The notes: generated by a model from the sequence alone, not told the origin. 64,000 nt of DNA from Turritopsis dohrnii (GCA_027922465.2 BQMF02000486.1:186001-250000); one strand, 5' to 3'; positions 44,829 through 58,284 are shown, numbered from the stretch's first letter. A program made the numbers and translations.

Positions 44829-47800
44829 GCAGTGACTTTTTGACTATTTAGGAACGTTCATGGTTTACGGTGTGGCAATCGCGTTTGTGTCATAAAGCTC
44901 TTGTTAAATTCAAAAATATGAGAAAAAAAAGTTTTAAGGAAAAGCAAATATTTTCAGTACTAGTCATCCTTTAAGACTAACTGAAAGAGGGCTTGTGGTT
45001 GGTAAGAAGGTTATTCTAAACGTTCACGTTCTTACTCTTTCACTTGTTGGCGATGTTGTTTTCAATACACAAAGATATACAGATGTTTTGATCATCCAGA
45101 AAATCCTTGATTTATAATTTTCCTTTGATCTCATTCATGAGAACTATTTTTTTTCTCTGATGTTTTAGCAGCGTGGTAACTTTAATGTAATTCAACATGG
45201 CTGTGTAAACAGTAGAGTGTTCAGTTACAAGGTAAGGAATGAACGGCAGAAACAGTCAGAATTTCGTAGTGTTTTTTAAAACACCCAAAACTGTTTTAAA
45301 AGTTGATTTTTCACTGTTTACAACGACAAACGACGTTACAATGACAGGGTTTAGAAGTAAACTTTCCATTACGGTCATTAAAAATGATTCAAATGACAAC
45401 GTCATTTTTATAAAACTTCAATTACCATCTTAAAACACGTTAAAACTGAACCGTTTTATTTATGAAGTTCTTTCTTCTGAAGCAAACATCAACAAACGTG
45501 AAAGTTTGTTCTTAGAAAATGTGGGAACCTTTTCATTTGTAAAGTTCGGACAGCTTCGATTTCAAGTTAGTACGTCAAGGTAAAATGGTTACTCTCGGTT
45601 TTTTTTATGCTTTTGTATGGTAGTATCTGCAATGACAAACAGATTTTAGTTCCGAGCAGCGTTTGTTATGACATGAATGGAAAGTAAAAAAAATTAATTC
45701 CCTTGAAATTTCCTGGTCACTTTTATTAAAGTTAAATTTTCATATTTAGGTATCATAGCACTTGTCCATGGACACACCATCTTGGAGGAAAATTTCTGTA
45801 AAGATGCAACAAAAATTCCGAACAAAAAAAAGTGAAAAACAAATATAATCAATGTTGTGCTGTGGGAGATACAATTCCATCAAATATTAAATTTTAAAAT
45901 TCTTTGACATTCTAATCCTTTTGACATTCAAATGAGCTAAATAAATAAATAAAGATTTGAAATATGGAGTTAAGTTTGTAGTTTTTGGGGAATGAAAATG
46001 TCATCTTTTTTTTCATGCTCTCTGTATGATATGCTCTATCTCTATCTTGATCTTGCAAGTGTAAATGTAGTCTTAATCTGTAAACCAGACAGAAATGAAG
46101 ATTTTTGAAACCTTGTGTGAAAATCTCTAATCCAAATCACCTCTTGTCCAATCCTTTCTCACTCTTTTAAACGAAAACAAACTTAGAAATCCTCCTTGAC
46201 ACCTACTTAAAGTGATCAATTATCAACAATATTTTCCTATCGATAATGTTTGTCCTGTTAATATGGAACGCCATCTTGAAAAATAGGAATGTCCAGATTG
46301 CGCGTAATACCATATGTGAATAACTGTAGCGGTTCCCACTTACATATTGCTGTTGCTGTCAAAATGTTTCTTGAAAGCTTTTTTACTTCGCTTTATGTAG
46401 TTACATAGAGATGACTTTTATATTATCCGTTCAGGATTCAACGGTTTTCATTCGCCTGTGAGATAAGTATAAGATTGCAAATCTCGCTTCAAAGAGTTCT
46501 TCTGTTAATTGATTTCTTGGGTTATCCAATATATATCTTTCGTGATGTTGACAAGATGACATTCTTCAAGTAAACTTAGTCTGGCAAGGGATTATACTAA
46601 GTTTATACTAGCATGTAGCTTTAGCTAAAAATGCCCCCGCGCTCAAGCTTTCCAATTGTACACACAGCAAGCTATACATTGCAAGCCTATACAACGGAAA
46701 CAAAAACAAACAAAACTTTGTTACTTTATGTTATCTCTTAGGCCTATGTCACACTGATGCAAATATACCTATCAAAAAGTGTAAATGAGGCTTAACAAGT
46801 AATATCAGAATGTATTTGCGACATACAAAAGAAATGTGTGAACTGAAACATGGATATGTATTTTATAATCAAAGTAAGATTTGTTAAAGAAATTATGCAA
46901 GAGCCAAAAGAAAAAAAAAACTTTTTCAAAAAAAAAAATTAAAGCGAAAAATCCATTCGAAATTTGCGTTTCAAACTTTAATTCAAAACAAAAAATAGTT
47001 AACGTTTACATGAAATAGCAAGAAAAAAATATATAAAAAGGTTTTATTGATCATGATCACTTGTGGAGGACAGTTAAAGAAGAAAAACAAGAACTTGTAA
47101 TATTTCTTGCATACACAGAAATCCAATAAAAATGGCGAGATTCACCAAAAATCAGTGAATTGAATAAAATTTATTGAATGAAATATTTAGAGCCAAAACA
47201 TATACAAACATAAAATGTATGGTTGGCAAAATTTCAGATTTCAAGCTGTGCTTCAAAATCCTTGTTGTTCACTTCACTAAAACAACACAAAAGTAATATA
47301 AACAAGAAACAACTAAGTTGTTAAAAGATTTCCGTAACTTAAGCATGACATGCTTGTAATTTTAATTTGATAAAAGATGTTGTTGTGATTACTTTTCATT
47401 GTCAAAAATAAACTTTTTTCTAAGGGATTATACACTTCATTATGTATGTATGCTGCTTTCTCTCTCTTTCCATATATATAAGTCCTGTTAAGTACAATAA
47501 CAAATTTGCAGAGTGAAAATAAATATATACAATGTAAAATTGCTTAATTTATATACATAAAAATTAAAAAAATAAAAATCGTCAAGAACTATTCAATAAG
47601 TCGACAGAAGTAAAATTTCAAATTCACTGGGCAACTACGTAATAACTTTTTGATCCTTATGTTCTTCCGTGGTCTAAAATACAGAGCAGTTTTCACACAG
47701 CCACAGAGGTTTGCTTTATTTGCAACAAACAGAATAAGGCAGGATAGGTGTGACCTTTACTCTTGTTGGCTTTCCTTAATATACTGCATCGTGATTGTTC

Positions 47801-50269
47801 ATTTTGCTTTTAAATGACTTATTCAGCCATGGGCAAGGACGTCACTTAATTTTCTTTTCTATTACCAGGGCATAGTTATTAAAAATGATCTCATGAATTT
47901 GGTATGGTCTTGTTAATGTTTATTGTTTTGTAGACTGTAAACCAATGGACATCTCGTAACTGCTTCAAAGTGTATCAATTTACTGTTTTTAAATAATGTC
48001 TGGATCATCATAGGTATTGACACAAACTCTCTTCAAGATTACATCGTTTCTTTTTTCAAAGACTGCACAACATAATTAAAATCATTATTGAAGGCTTTTG
48101 ACAGATATTTTGTTGTCAGCCAAGCAATACATGCAGCATGTAAGAAGACTAGGATGGGAATTCTCTTTTGTGAAAATATCTTAATCCATGATATTTTCAT
48201 TCAATATCTTGTCTTCCCAATTTATTTGTTTCATATGTCAATGTATACAATTCATAACCATCGATTAAATACAAATCTTGAGATTCGGCATCAGATAAAT
48301 GAGTCTTCATACACAGTATAATATCAATGTTATGATATTCCTTCTCTTGTTATTATTATCAACAACCTGTATATAAAATTCTCAAAATTCGACTGTAAAT
48401 CACGTATATTTTGTTATACAAACGATAGTCCTGTCTCTTTACAAGTCACATGCAGTTCTTTAATTATGAAATGATCTGTACGTAAACTTTTCCAACATTT
48501 CCAGATAAAAGTACCAAGCACAAAACACAAGCACAACCTTCCACGCGCCACCATATTGTTTTTACATGCTTCGGTTCAGCTTTAGCCTGTCAACATTTTA
48601 CATTATCATCACAGCGGAGATATGAAAATCACAGGCTAGAGCATTACCCTGATAGATAGATAGAGAAATAGATACGCCGCCGAAATGAATAAGATTATCC
48701 ATTCCATGGAAATCTTAAAAATGTTTAATTAATTTTAGCATATTATTGGAAAAAAATATGAAAAAACATTCTGTTTCCCACTTACAGTACCATGCTTTGA
48801 AACGAGAAAAAAGCAAAGTCAGCTAATAATTGTATTCCACCGTGTAACGTCAACACGAAAGTTGGAGGATGAAGATGATGATGATGATGAGGATGAAAAA
48901 CAAAATCGGAAACTGACATTCGCCTATCTCGTGAAACTACTATGCCTCCTCGCTCGCTTACGCTCGCTGCGGGGGCAATAAGTTTATCTGTCCGAATTAT
49001 AGAATGCACTTTTCTCTGTAATATGGGAAAATTGTGCGCTCCTTCACAGTGTGACAAAGTTTTATAAACTTTTCATCAGAAACTTCTGAGAAAACAAAAT
49101 GCTTTAGTTTGAACTACTTTGTGTTTGAATCACTTTCCAAATGGGTTTTCTTAATTACTTTCCATTCTTAGAAATAGAGAATTAAAAGGATAACTAAAAA
49201 GTCACAAGTTTGTGTTCTTGTACTATTTGAAACTTAGTGATTTTAAAGGTTTGCGATCTATTTTACTTTTTTGAAAAGCTATTTCGCCTTTTGAACGATC
49301 ATAGATTGAAGTTTGTCTGTTTGTTTCATCTCCGTTTTTCTTCTTCCATTTTCATTATTCCTCCGAATTTTTTATATCATAAAAAAGTGCGTTTTAAGCT
49401 TGACACAACGCAAAAAGAATTTTTGAAATATTTCATAACTTTCAAATTTGCCAAGCATTTATAAAAACTGTGCAAGTTCATTTAAAACGTACTTTAGTAA
49501 AATATTTCCAAAATGACGAAATTTTCCCCGACGTAAATTTTCCCCGACGAAATTATCCCCGATAAGGCACATGAATAGGTTCAGGTATATGAATGTATAT
49601 TTTTTAAGTGATCGCTGGTGAAATATGAGGTTATGATCCATGTTTATTTTTAGTTATCATGTTTTCAAATCAATAATCAGCCGGAGCATAGAAATACGAT
49701 AGATATTTCGTATGAAGAACAATATCTCTAGCAGTAAGTTGTTATTATTATCTTGAAATGATTCAATGATGGTCATTCGTTTCTAAGGAAGGGTTTTTAA
49801 TGTCTTGTGAACAGAATGAAAAAGGTATGTTTTTGTTTTGGAGATCAAATGTCTGAGATCTTTTCTAAAAAAAGATCAATGTTTGTTTCATGTGTGGGCT
49901 GTAATACTTTTTAGCTCTGGATACGTACAGCTCAGCTTAGTGTCCTTCGCAGCTCCAACATCAAAAATGTGTGTCTAACTCTGCACAACATTTAATGTTT
50001 GATGTTAATGTTTATGTTTTAATGTTTGATCAGATTTTAAGTTATACTGCCAATGTCCTTTATTACGAATGGCTTTCCTAATCACAATAGCAAATTGAAA
50101 CATCTTCCAACAGCCTGTAAATGCAATACACAGCAAATCTTGTAACATAAAGAAAATCTCCTTTCAGTTATATAAATGTGTGTGGTGAGTTTAGAATTGT
50201 GATTTTATTTTTTCTTTCTCAAACTGTTTTCTGTCATGATAATTGTAATTCTGTAATATTATACAGTTA
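44829..50269. other. Long non-coding stretch
   Basis: About 5.4 kb without a supported gene. ORFs of 60-91 codons (45239-45433, 48088-48321, 48782-49057, 49237-49464) have no family, domain or consistent splice sites. A GATGATGAT microsatellite lies at 48870-48895 and a short CCCCGACGAAATT repeat near 49525-49560. Confidence 0.45.
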
Positions 50270-50412
50270 ATGAACTGTTATAAACGTCGCGGAAAAACAT
50301 GTCATTCTCTCTCAACGAAACAACCCAATGATTATTTGTTGGTATGTTCGTTTCCACAACCATTTGTTATTGCTCTAACTGCTGACATCAGCATTCTGCG
50401 ATCAGTTCATGA
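50270..50412. mobile_element. MITE family 'GATAATGAACT', copy E (diverged)
   Basis: Begins GTTAATGAACTGTTATAA and contains ATTGCTCTAACTGCTGACAT followed by CAGCATTCTGCGATCAGTTCATGA, a diverged match to copies A-D. Confidence 0.5.
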
Positions 50413-50559
50413 CAGTTTACAAACCTGTTGCAGAAAATGCTGAAAAATGCTGAAAAATGCTGAAAAATAGGACCAGGCTTATGAAGAACTTCGTTAATCC
50501 ATACCTAGTATTAAAAGTAACTAACTATCTGTGAGTTTTTAGTCCTTTGGCTATTCTAC

Positions 50560-50785
50560 CCGCTGACTTGCGCAACTATTAGTTGACTTACCGCCAGAGA
50601 TACGTAAAGCATTGCTCTAACTTGCCCGAAGGCCAGTGTGCAGTCATTCGATGGATCCTAATGGGTTGATACGCTGCTTTTAAAGCGCATCGGAGTGGAG
50701 TATCGAGATGACTGGGACTCGAACACAGATCGCAGCGGTCACACTTGAAGATACTAACCACTATACAATCACTGCACTTTAAAAT
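50560..50785 (-). mobile_element. tRNA-derived SINE
   Basis: On the minus strand the head (about 50780-50710) reads TGTATAGTGGTTAGTAT (A box, as in tRNA-Asp/Glu) and GTTCGAGTCCCAG (B box). The body follows to about 50560. The anticodon stem does not fold convincingly, so it is a SINE head. It is distinct from the SINE at 1830-2060. Confidence 0.6.
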
Positions 50786-53264
50786 TTTTTAAAAATCTTT
50801 GGGGGTAGACAGAGAAATAATTGAAAATCAAAAACCACTGACTTGACTATTGAGATTTCATTTCACATCACCACATCATTCCCTTGTGCATTAATGAACC
50901 TCTTTTCTGCATATGGATAAAATTTTGAGAGTTCTGCAGAGTATTTGTAAATTCAATCCACTCAAAAACAAAAAAATTCGTGTTATTTCTTTTGTTCAAC
51001 TGGTTTCCCTTGAACAAACAACTGAAACATATAAACAAATAAATAAAAGTAAACAAAGAAGAAAAAGAAAATGTTACTTTTAAACATTTAAGCATACACG
51101 TATTGTTTTTTACAAGCAACACTAGTAACTACAATTTTGAGCTTCGGATATTTTTTTCTTACTGAAATAAGATGACTAGTAATAATAGACCAGAGGAAAC
51201 TGAAAGGATGATTTGAATTAAACTATCTATGTCGTCATCTTCATTTTGAAACATTATTTTAAAAGACCATTGCGATTAGGAACGTGCTGGAAACAAGATC
51301 ATGTGATTTTCACATGATCTTTTAAAATAACAACGACATTGTAAGGTTAGGCACAGTGATTTGTAGATTCTGGGGCTTTGAGGCTAATTTTTCATCCACG
51401 CGTAATAACACCGTTGAACGATAGTCCACATGTCCACATGTTTACATTATTCTTCATTTGAGAGTATGATACTGAACTCGAATCTCTGTGGCCAACCAAA
51501 ATTTGTTCCAGTTAGCGCAAGTTCGTTTAAACAGGAGTATCTTGAAGATAGATTGAGTTGACAAGTGTTTTTTGAAGTGCATGAAAAGATATCGAAGTAA
51601 AGAGAAGAGTTCTGTTAAGAAATGATTTCTCAACAAAATATATACATAAGATAATGTTTCAAAAGAGCAACTTTGATATTCCCATCCACGATTAATTCAT
51701 TTAGTTCCATAATGGTAGCCTTAGTCTCACTTCTAGTCAGTAGTTATTGCGCAATGACTTTTTCTCTAACTTTGTACTCAGAAACATATTCAGGTTTTTC
51801 TCAAATATTGTGTAGAAACATTATTTGCAGTAAATAATGTTAAGAGCTTCTCCATGAAATTTCCAACCCTTTTTCTTTTCAATGGCAAACTCATTGAAAA
51901 CTTGAGATCACAGCTGAAGCGACATTCGAAACTATCGCAGAAGTTGAATTTGTTCGGATGGTTGATGAAACCTTTCGCGAAGCAAATGGGAATGATTTTA
52001 TCCAACCATAATGAGGTTCAGCTCCTTTGTTTTTGGAATGTTGCTTGGAGACACAATTCTTAGCGAAGAATTAGATTCTGCAACGATTGCAGACATCAGG
52101 TACAAAAGAGAACATAAACATTGCTGCTGTGTATGGAAGAAGAAGGCTAGCATGTTCTACTATCACAAGCCAGGTTGTTAAGTTCACCAACTGCCTAACA
52201 ATCTTCAACAGAGCTGGAGATCGTCTGAGGAGCAATGGTGGCGGTATTTGTTTAATATTTTTCTTTAATAACATACCCTTCTTGTAACATTCTGCGATTG
52301 TCTCACCTTGTTTTGATTGTGGATATACCCTCACGCCCTTAACGCCTTATTTCAAATTTATAGCATGGTTTTGCATGCTTTCTGCTACTGCGCTCCCATT
52401 GTGATCATCGAGAAGTTTTCCTTTCAAAACAATTTCAAAGTCAAACATGAAAAAAAAGTTTCTTATTTAGAAAATATAGTCATAACAATGTAGTTGTAAA
52501 AGTTTCTTAATTTTTAATGTAGGTTTGTTATTTACGAAATCTTTTTAGTGCCTTCTCTATATAAATAATGATAGATTCGTTGATTCTGGAATAACCCTTT
52601 CCCGTGCGCTCCTTAAAGCAATTAAAATATCTGCGGAATGATAATATATATAATATACTTTTCTCAATTTTTCCGGCAAAAATTCCTAAAAATGGTCATT
52701 TAATCCCCAAAAAACTGTTTTTTGGAAATTTGAAAGGATCACTTTTCGTCATTTGGAAAAAAAAAAAACACTGACATAAACTGGTTTCTTATTAAAAAAC
52801 CGTGTATTTTCTCTTAGGTTAATTTGGTGGATTGATGAATAAAGCCCCAGCGATGGAGAGATTACATGGTGCTGTTTTTCAGCTCCGGTTTCGTCAGATT
52901 TGAATAAGATGAAAAAGTGGTCAGGTAATAATTTTGTTTACTTTGTTGAATATTCATGTGTAGAGTAGTTGAGGCAAAGTTGTTTTAATGATATTACACT
53001 ATATCCATATGATGGAGATGTGTATATGATTTTTCGGAACAACAAGAACAGAAAATGGTACAATAGATATTTTGGTTGGTAATTTTTAAAGCCATCATGT
53101 TACAGTTGAAAATAATATCCAGATGTCCCTGGATGTGGGTTCAGGCTGGACACAAGTAGATATTTCTAACATCACTTTCACTAGTAATATTCTGTGATAA
53201 AGCATTTTGTAGTTTTGTAGTTTCACTTTTGACGATTTGAGTTAAAAGTATCACGTATATAACC
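50786..53264. other. No supported gene; one strong hairpin
   Basis: A 12-bp stem hairpin AAGATCATGTGA/TCACATGATCTT with a 3-nt loop lies at 51295-51321. Around 51890-52260 several short coding-like stretches appear in different frames without agreed splice sites. I could not assign them. Confidence 0.4.
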
Positions 53265-53318
53265 AACCTCGTCTCAGAGCTTCTTGCCTTTTCGATAGAA
53301 GCCCTGGGGACGAGGTTG
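53265..53318. repeat. Hairpin with AACCTCGT ends
   Basis: AACCTCGTCTCAGAGCTTC with the complement GAAGCCCTGGGGACGAGGTT around a short loop. Same family as the hairpin at 18351-18452. Confidence 0.7.
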
Positions 53319-53873
53319 TCATATAACGTCAATTTCATATTTAGATCTTATACTTGTCTCGCCCATCCTTTAAACACTCATTCGTTTTTTGCCTCTGTTG
53401 TTTCTTGAAGGCTTTACTGGGGATGCTGTTAGCATTTGTAACCATGGCAATTGAAATGACAGAGTTTTTTGATTTCGCTTACAGCAGAAATTGAAAATCC
53501 TTGTCTATTGTGTTTTAAGAGATTTGATATGAATGTAATCGATATAAACTGGTAATAAAAACACGAATGCAAATATCACGTTATTGAAATTCTAAAGAAA
53601 ATGCTTCAAAATCAAATTGACAGTTTCATGTTTTTTATTCGATTATGATAATAGCTTTCTTTCAATCATTACAAAGTAAACATATTGGCGCGTACGCATC
53701 ATCAAATTTAAAACATAATGGCGCATGCACGATATTAGAGCTTATCCTCCGTCGACGTTGCAATGACGCAACACATTCTACTTTTAGAATTTATGTATCT
53801 GAAATTTTAAATAGTAGGATGAAAAGAAGGCTAGGAAAATCTTGTTGACATAACTTTCGATTGAATGTTTCAG

Positions 53874-54023
53874 ATATTTACTTGTTTACTGAATAAATTC
53901 CACTCAAAAGAAATGCGATCAAAACACATAGAATGTCTGAAGGATGAAAAACAGCTTAAAACTGTCGAAAGAAAACTCGGTATGGTTCCAACGAAATATG
54001 AGATGCCGTCGTCACTTCTGTAA
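53874..54023 (+). CDS. Orphan terminal exon, 49 residues plus stop
   Basis: A TTGAATGTTTCAG acceptor at 53873 opens a 150-bp frame in phase 0 that ends in TAA. The peptide is basic and helix-prone (for example LKDEKQLKTVERKLGMVPTK) and looks coding, but I recognise no family. Upstream exons were not identified. A second frame just downstream (about 54032-54166) also looks coding-like (SDRKLPYFKACGKFVITLPL), so this may be a decayed gene or a repeat relic. Confidence 0.35.
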   Translation: MFTCLLNKFHSKEMRSKHIECLKDEKQLKTVERKLGMVPTKYEMPSSLL

Positions 54024-55276
54024 AGAAGCCGTTCAGCGACAGAAAACTGCCGTACTTTAAAGCATGTGGCAAGTTCGTGATCACCTTGCCTCTGTTAGTC
54101 CGCAAAAGAAGAAAAAAGTTTTACGAGCGTCTTCATCCAGACCATTACGTAATAGCCGATACATTGTAGAATACAAAACGGATTTCATTCTGTTAAGTTA
54201 CATTAGTATTATGGAGATATATCCAGTGGTTATCATCACGACATCCACTGTCGTCATATCGGATATTGTCGAAATAAACAGACTGCAGCAAAGTTTGACA
54301 TTATTGTTCATGAGGAAACTACTCTATGTTTTCAAGATTGAAAAATGGATGATATTTGCTTGTTTTTATAAATGTTGATAATGATTTTATTTTACGAAAT
54401 AGATCATATTATATATATTTTATTCTTTCTAAATCCAAAATCACTTTATTGGTCAGCGCCGCAAGGTAGCTGATCTTTCATTTCCCCGTGTCTGTCAGTC
54501 AGTCCGTCCGTCCGTGTGTGTGTAATGTTGCAGGTCTTTACGCCCAAATTAGACGCCCGTTGTTGCTAACTTTAAATTTTTCAGTTCGAAATCAGAAAGT
54601 ATAAAGCACGATGTTGATTTTTGGAAAATGTCACTTGTGTGTGACGAAGTAAATATATTACAATACAAAAAGAGTTCTCTTCATTCGAATAAATGAATAA
54701 ATTATTTTGTTTTAATGCGCCCTCTCCCCGCCCTTTATTTGAACAGAAGTGCATTCTGGTAGTGAAACGCTGCTAAAACTCATCAACAAGAACCAAGACA
54801 AGAAGTACATTACTTTGGTTCCTCTAAACGATCAAATTAGGCTTTACATGCGATAATAGCTACAACAACTTATATGGAAGTGTAATTCAATCAAGACATG
54901 AACAGCCACGTATCCTTATTGGATGGGATAGAAATTCTGGAAGAAAAAGTCAGGCAAGTTGCATAGAGTATTTATCTGTCTGATGCCACTCAAATTAATG
55001 TTTTCTTTTTCAAAACATTATATATATTTAAAGATAAGATGTTAGCTTACATACCTTAAGGGAAGAATATACATATTTTCTAGCTGAGCTGAATTATGAA
55101 TTTCTTTATCTGTTTGTAAAATTTTTTTGCTTATATGTGACGGTTTGAGGGAAAATCATAACAAGTGATAATTTCTGATAAATTTATCAGTAAATTATAT
55201 ACTGATTAGAAAACAATAGATTTAATCATTAATTTGTTCGATTTATCAGTGATTCGTTCGATGAATCAGTATTATA
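54024..55276. other. No supported gene; microsatellite
   Basis: A GTCAGTCAGTCCGTCCGTCC run followed by GTGTGTGTGT lies at about 54496-54525. The ORF at 54064-54378 is unrecognised. Confidence 0.4.
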
Positions 55277-55869
55277 GTCAACTGGGGTAATTAAGGGACA
55301 CTTAAAATAATTGAGCAATTAAGGTACATAGAAAAATCAAGCTAGCCAAGCAAAACTACTCAAAAATACCAATGATAACTTAAAAACTAACATATAAACT
55401 TTGTTTTGATACATATAACTGATTCATTCCAGTTTTAGTATGGTAGTTCTAACTGGATCCATCTTTCATGTCATTTTTCTATTTTTAAAGTGCGATTTTG
55501 CTCTGTTAATATCAACTTCTTTCCGTGTGCAACTTGAATCTGGATAACCAAGCAATGTAAATTTTTACATTGCTCATTTACATTGCTTTTACTTTGCATT
55601 CTATTTTTACCTCACAACAGGATATTATTGAATGCGGTATTTACGGCACAAGTTCCATAATTACCCCAGGCCTGTCCCTTAATTACCCCAAATCCCGGGG
55701 TAATAATTGGACAACTTTTGATGCGGTTCTGGTCCGAACTAAAAGATATTGGCCTAAACCACTTTCATTTTCTCAAATTCATAAATGACCAAATATTGCG
55801 GCCATAGATGCAGCGAGTGAAAAATAATTGAAAGATTTGTTCATTTTGTCCCTTATTACCCCAGTTGAC
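55277..55869. mobile_element. TIR element with GTCAACTGGGGTAATTAAGG ends
   Basis: Inverted ends GTCAACTGGGGTAATTAAGG (left) and the complement of CCTTATTACCCCAGTTGAC (right), with further ATTACCCC blocks inside. The 593-bp interior has one unrecognised ORF (55570-55788). Just outside, TTCGTTCGATGAATCAGTAT (about 55254-55273) and its complement (55901-55920) form an outer inverted pair. Confidence 0.7.
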
Positions 55870-56309
55870 ATAATCGGTAAATATTGATAAATAATCAGTA
55901 ATACTGATTCATCGAACGAAGATATTGTTGAAGATATTATCAAGTAATATAATAAAAAAACACAAATATATATATTATATATAGAGAGAGATTTGTTTCC
56001 TCAAATCAATAATTGCCTGTCAGCTATTTATTCCATGATAGATTTCTTTTTTTTCTACAAGACAATTTGGAGTCTGGACACGAAATTGATATAAGTTGAC
56101 ATATAATGATTGTAATTTTCTCAATAATACACCAATCCGACACGATTTTTCCGCGTTAATTTTTAGAGGTCTGGATCTAATTAGCTTGGCTAGAAAACAT
56201 AGCGACGATTAAAAATAAGCCATTTTAACTTGAGAAGACGAAGTAAAATCATCTCTCTCTTACTTGAATTTACTGTTACTGTTTTTAAATTTAAAAAAGG
56301 GATTACGAT

Positions 56310-56795
56310 ATGATATCTCGTATGAGTGTAGAAGAACTTAAGAAACTCAGAGCGCGGAAGGTTAACTGGAAGAAAGCAAGAATTGGTTGCTCGTGTTTTT
56401 GCTGCTGCTGAGATGTTCAGCCTGTTATGTCTTCACTGAAATTGAGAAGGGATTGAAAATGGAATACCCACACAAGTTGAAGCTGGATGACATTACAGTT
56501 CCTGGTCCTTATTCCCTTACTGATGACTGGTTAAATGAACAAGAGGGGATTAAATTCTGGCCTATGATATTGCATCCAGATATATTTAACTTTTTATGGT
56601 TTTTTCCCATCAGAACCTGGAAGCAAAGGCTTATATATGATTACAAAAACTCAAAAGCTTATAGTTACTACAAATCTACAAATCAGCCACTTTCTTATCA
56701 TGATATAGATATTACTAGCAAGTTCTGAATCTTGAAAGCTGACTGAAAAATCTCAGAAGATTCGTGATACATTATTCTATTAATCACTTATCTCC
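56310..56795 (+). pseudogene. Decayed SAP/SWIM-family gene fragment
   Basis: The N-terminus from ATG 56310 reads MSVEELKKLRARKVN and, after a frameshift near 56370, ELVARVFAAAEMF, together a recognisable SAP motif. After a second shift, 56458-56728 reads through ILHPDIFNFLWF, DYKNSKAYSYYKS and PLSYHDIDITSKF. Those blocks match from memory a large cnidarian and invertebrate protein family that carries a SAP domain, this conserved block and a C-terminal SWIM zinc finger. The next residue should be Cys but is TGA, and an ILKAD then SQKIRDT continuation runs on through a further stop and shift to about 56795. The SWIM finger itself is not seen. A pseudogene, probably of transposon-associated origin. 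Confidence 0.65.
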
Positions 56796-57689
56796 TGATG
56801 ATTCTGACAGACGACAAGCTTGTGTTGAGTAAAAGTCATTTATGCTACACACTATGTCTTGTTCAGACAGCCACTGCAGAGCTGGAATATTCTTATTTTA
56901 TGATATGGATACCTCACATATATGTTATTTTGATGGCAAGATGTGGTATTTGGTTAAACTTGAACTAGTTTCCTGCAATCAAAAACAGTATTTAAAGCAT
57001 ATTTTGAACAACTAGAAATCCCAGTGTGAAAGAATCAACTCAAGAAAAATGGCTATTTTTATAGCCACAAATTTATAAAAAATACATTATTTTGACTCTC
57101 AGAGTAAGGTTTGGAACCCTTACTTCTTTGTTGTTTGTTATTTCTTTCCCATCCCTTGAGGGCTTAGGCTTTTCATAACAAAAACATAAATTTTGAGATA
57201 AACATTCTTCTACTGACCAATAAAAATGGTTTAAACAATTTTCTCTATTAAGTCTTTTTCAAATCTTGTCTCATATTTTGTTTGTACCAGCAATATTTTG
57301 ATATTTTCTTGCAAAACGATAGGCCAACTTTTTTTGCTCTTGAGTTTGATTGGTTAAAGGAATAATTCTTAGCCTTCTGAAATTAGGAAGATATATTACT
57401 ATGTTCACCTTTTATTTAAGTCTGATTGGATTAAAATCTCTGGGAGTGTGTGAATGGATAAAAATACGGAGTTTTTGTAAGAATAACAACATTTATGCAA
57501 CATTTATTCTTTCAACACATGTCATGTAACATAAAAAGGAATGATTTGGCAATTAGCAAAGAGGACAGGGGAGAAAAACAACACTTTCATTCACAAGTGT
57601 GTCCATACACGACTGTTTGTCATGTATTCAGCAAAAATAATGTGTTTTTGATATGTGTAATCATTATCTGTTTTTGTTGATAGCTGGAC
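56796..57689. other. No supported gene
   Basis: AT-rich sequence between the SAP/SWIM relic and the THAP-like block. Nothing recognised. Confidence 0.45.
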
Positions 57690-57800
57690 GAGATGATAAG
57701 GTTTCCAAGCTGATCTATCTTTGTATATTCGTTTTAAAGCTTGTATCCATCTCCTTCTAGCTTCACCATTCCTCAAAACACTAGGGAAACAATAAAGTTT
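57690..57800 (-). pseudogene. THAP-like zinc-finger fragment
   Basis: On the minus strand the frame reads KLYCFPSVLRNGEARRRWIQ, then ALKRIYKDRSAWKPYH. This fits the middle of a THAP DNA-binding domain: aromatic then FP, a basic RRRWI helix, and W.P before the last Cys-His pair. The expected upstream C2 half and downstream C..HF are not in frame, so the domain is incomplete here. It could be a lone exon or a relic of a P-element-type gene. Confidence 0.45.
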
Positions 57801-58284
57801 GTATGGTGGTTCTAACAAAAACAACCACATTCCTTTCTAGTTTCAGCTCAAGATTCAGCTCTCCATTTTAAATCCTTGATGTGTCGTCACAACAACTGTT
57901 TACTGCGCAATTTCATCCTTCCATAATACTGTATTGATAGTAATTAATACTGACTTCTAGGCATAATATTTCTACATTATAAAGCGTCTTAACAGCAACT
58001 GAAGTTTTCTAGCCAAAACTCTTAGTTCCCAGACCTCTGACCGCGCAGAAATTAAAAATGGTAGAATGCCGTGTCGAATTGGTGTATTTGGTGTTGTTAA
58101 ATATGTGTAAATAAATAAATTCAAGTATATATAATTAACAATCGTCATCACGGATGGTTCCTACAACAAAATCAAAACTTCATTAGCGTGTTGTCATGAT
58201 AACGATAGGAAAGTTTTCATTAAAATAGTCTTTTCCATCCAACTTTTTTCTGATAAAAACATTTAAAATGAAATATTTACTTAC

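Noticed and set aside
51854..52287. Several coding-like short frames, for example AEATFETIAEVEFVRMVDET
   Set aside because: Frames change without consistent splice sites and no family is recognised; not enough for a gene call.
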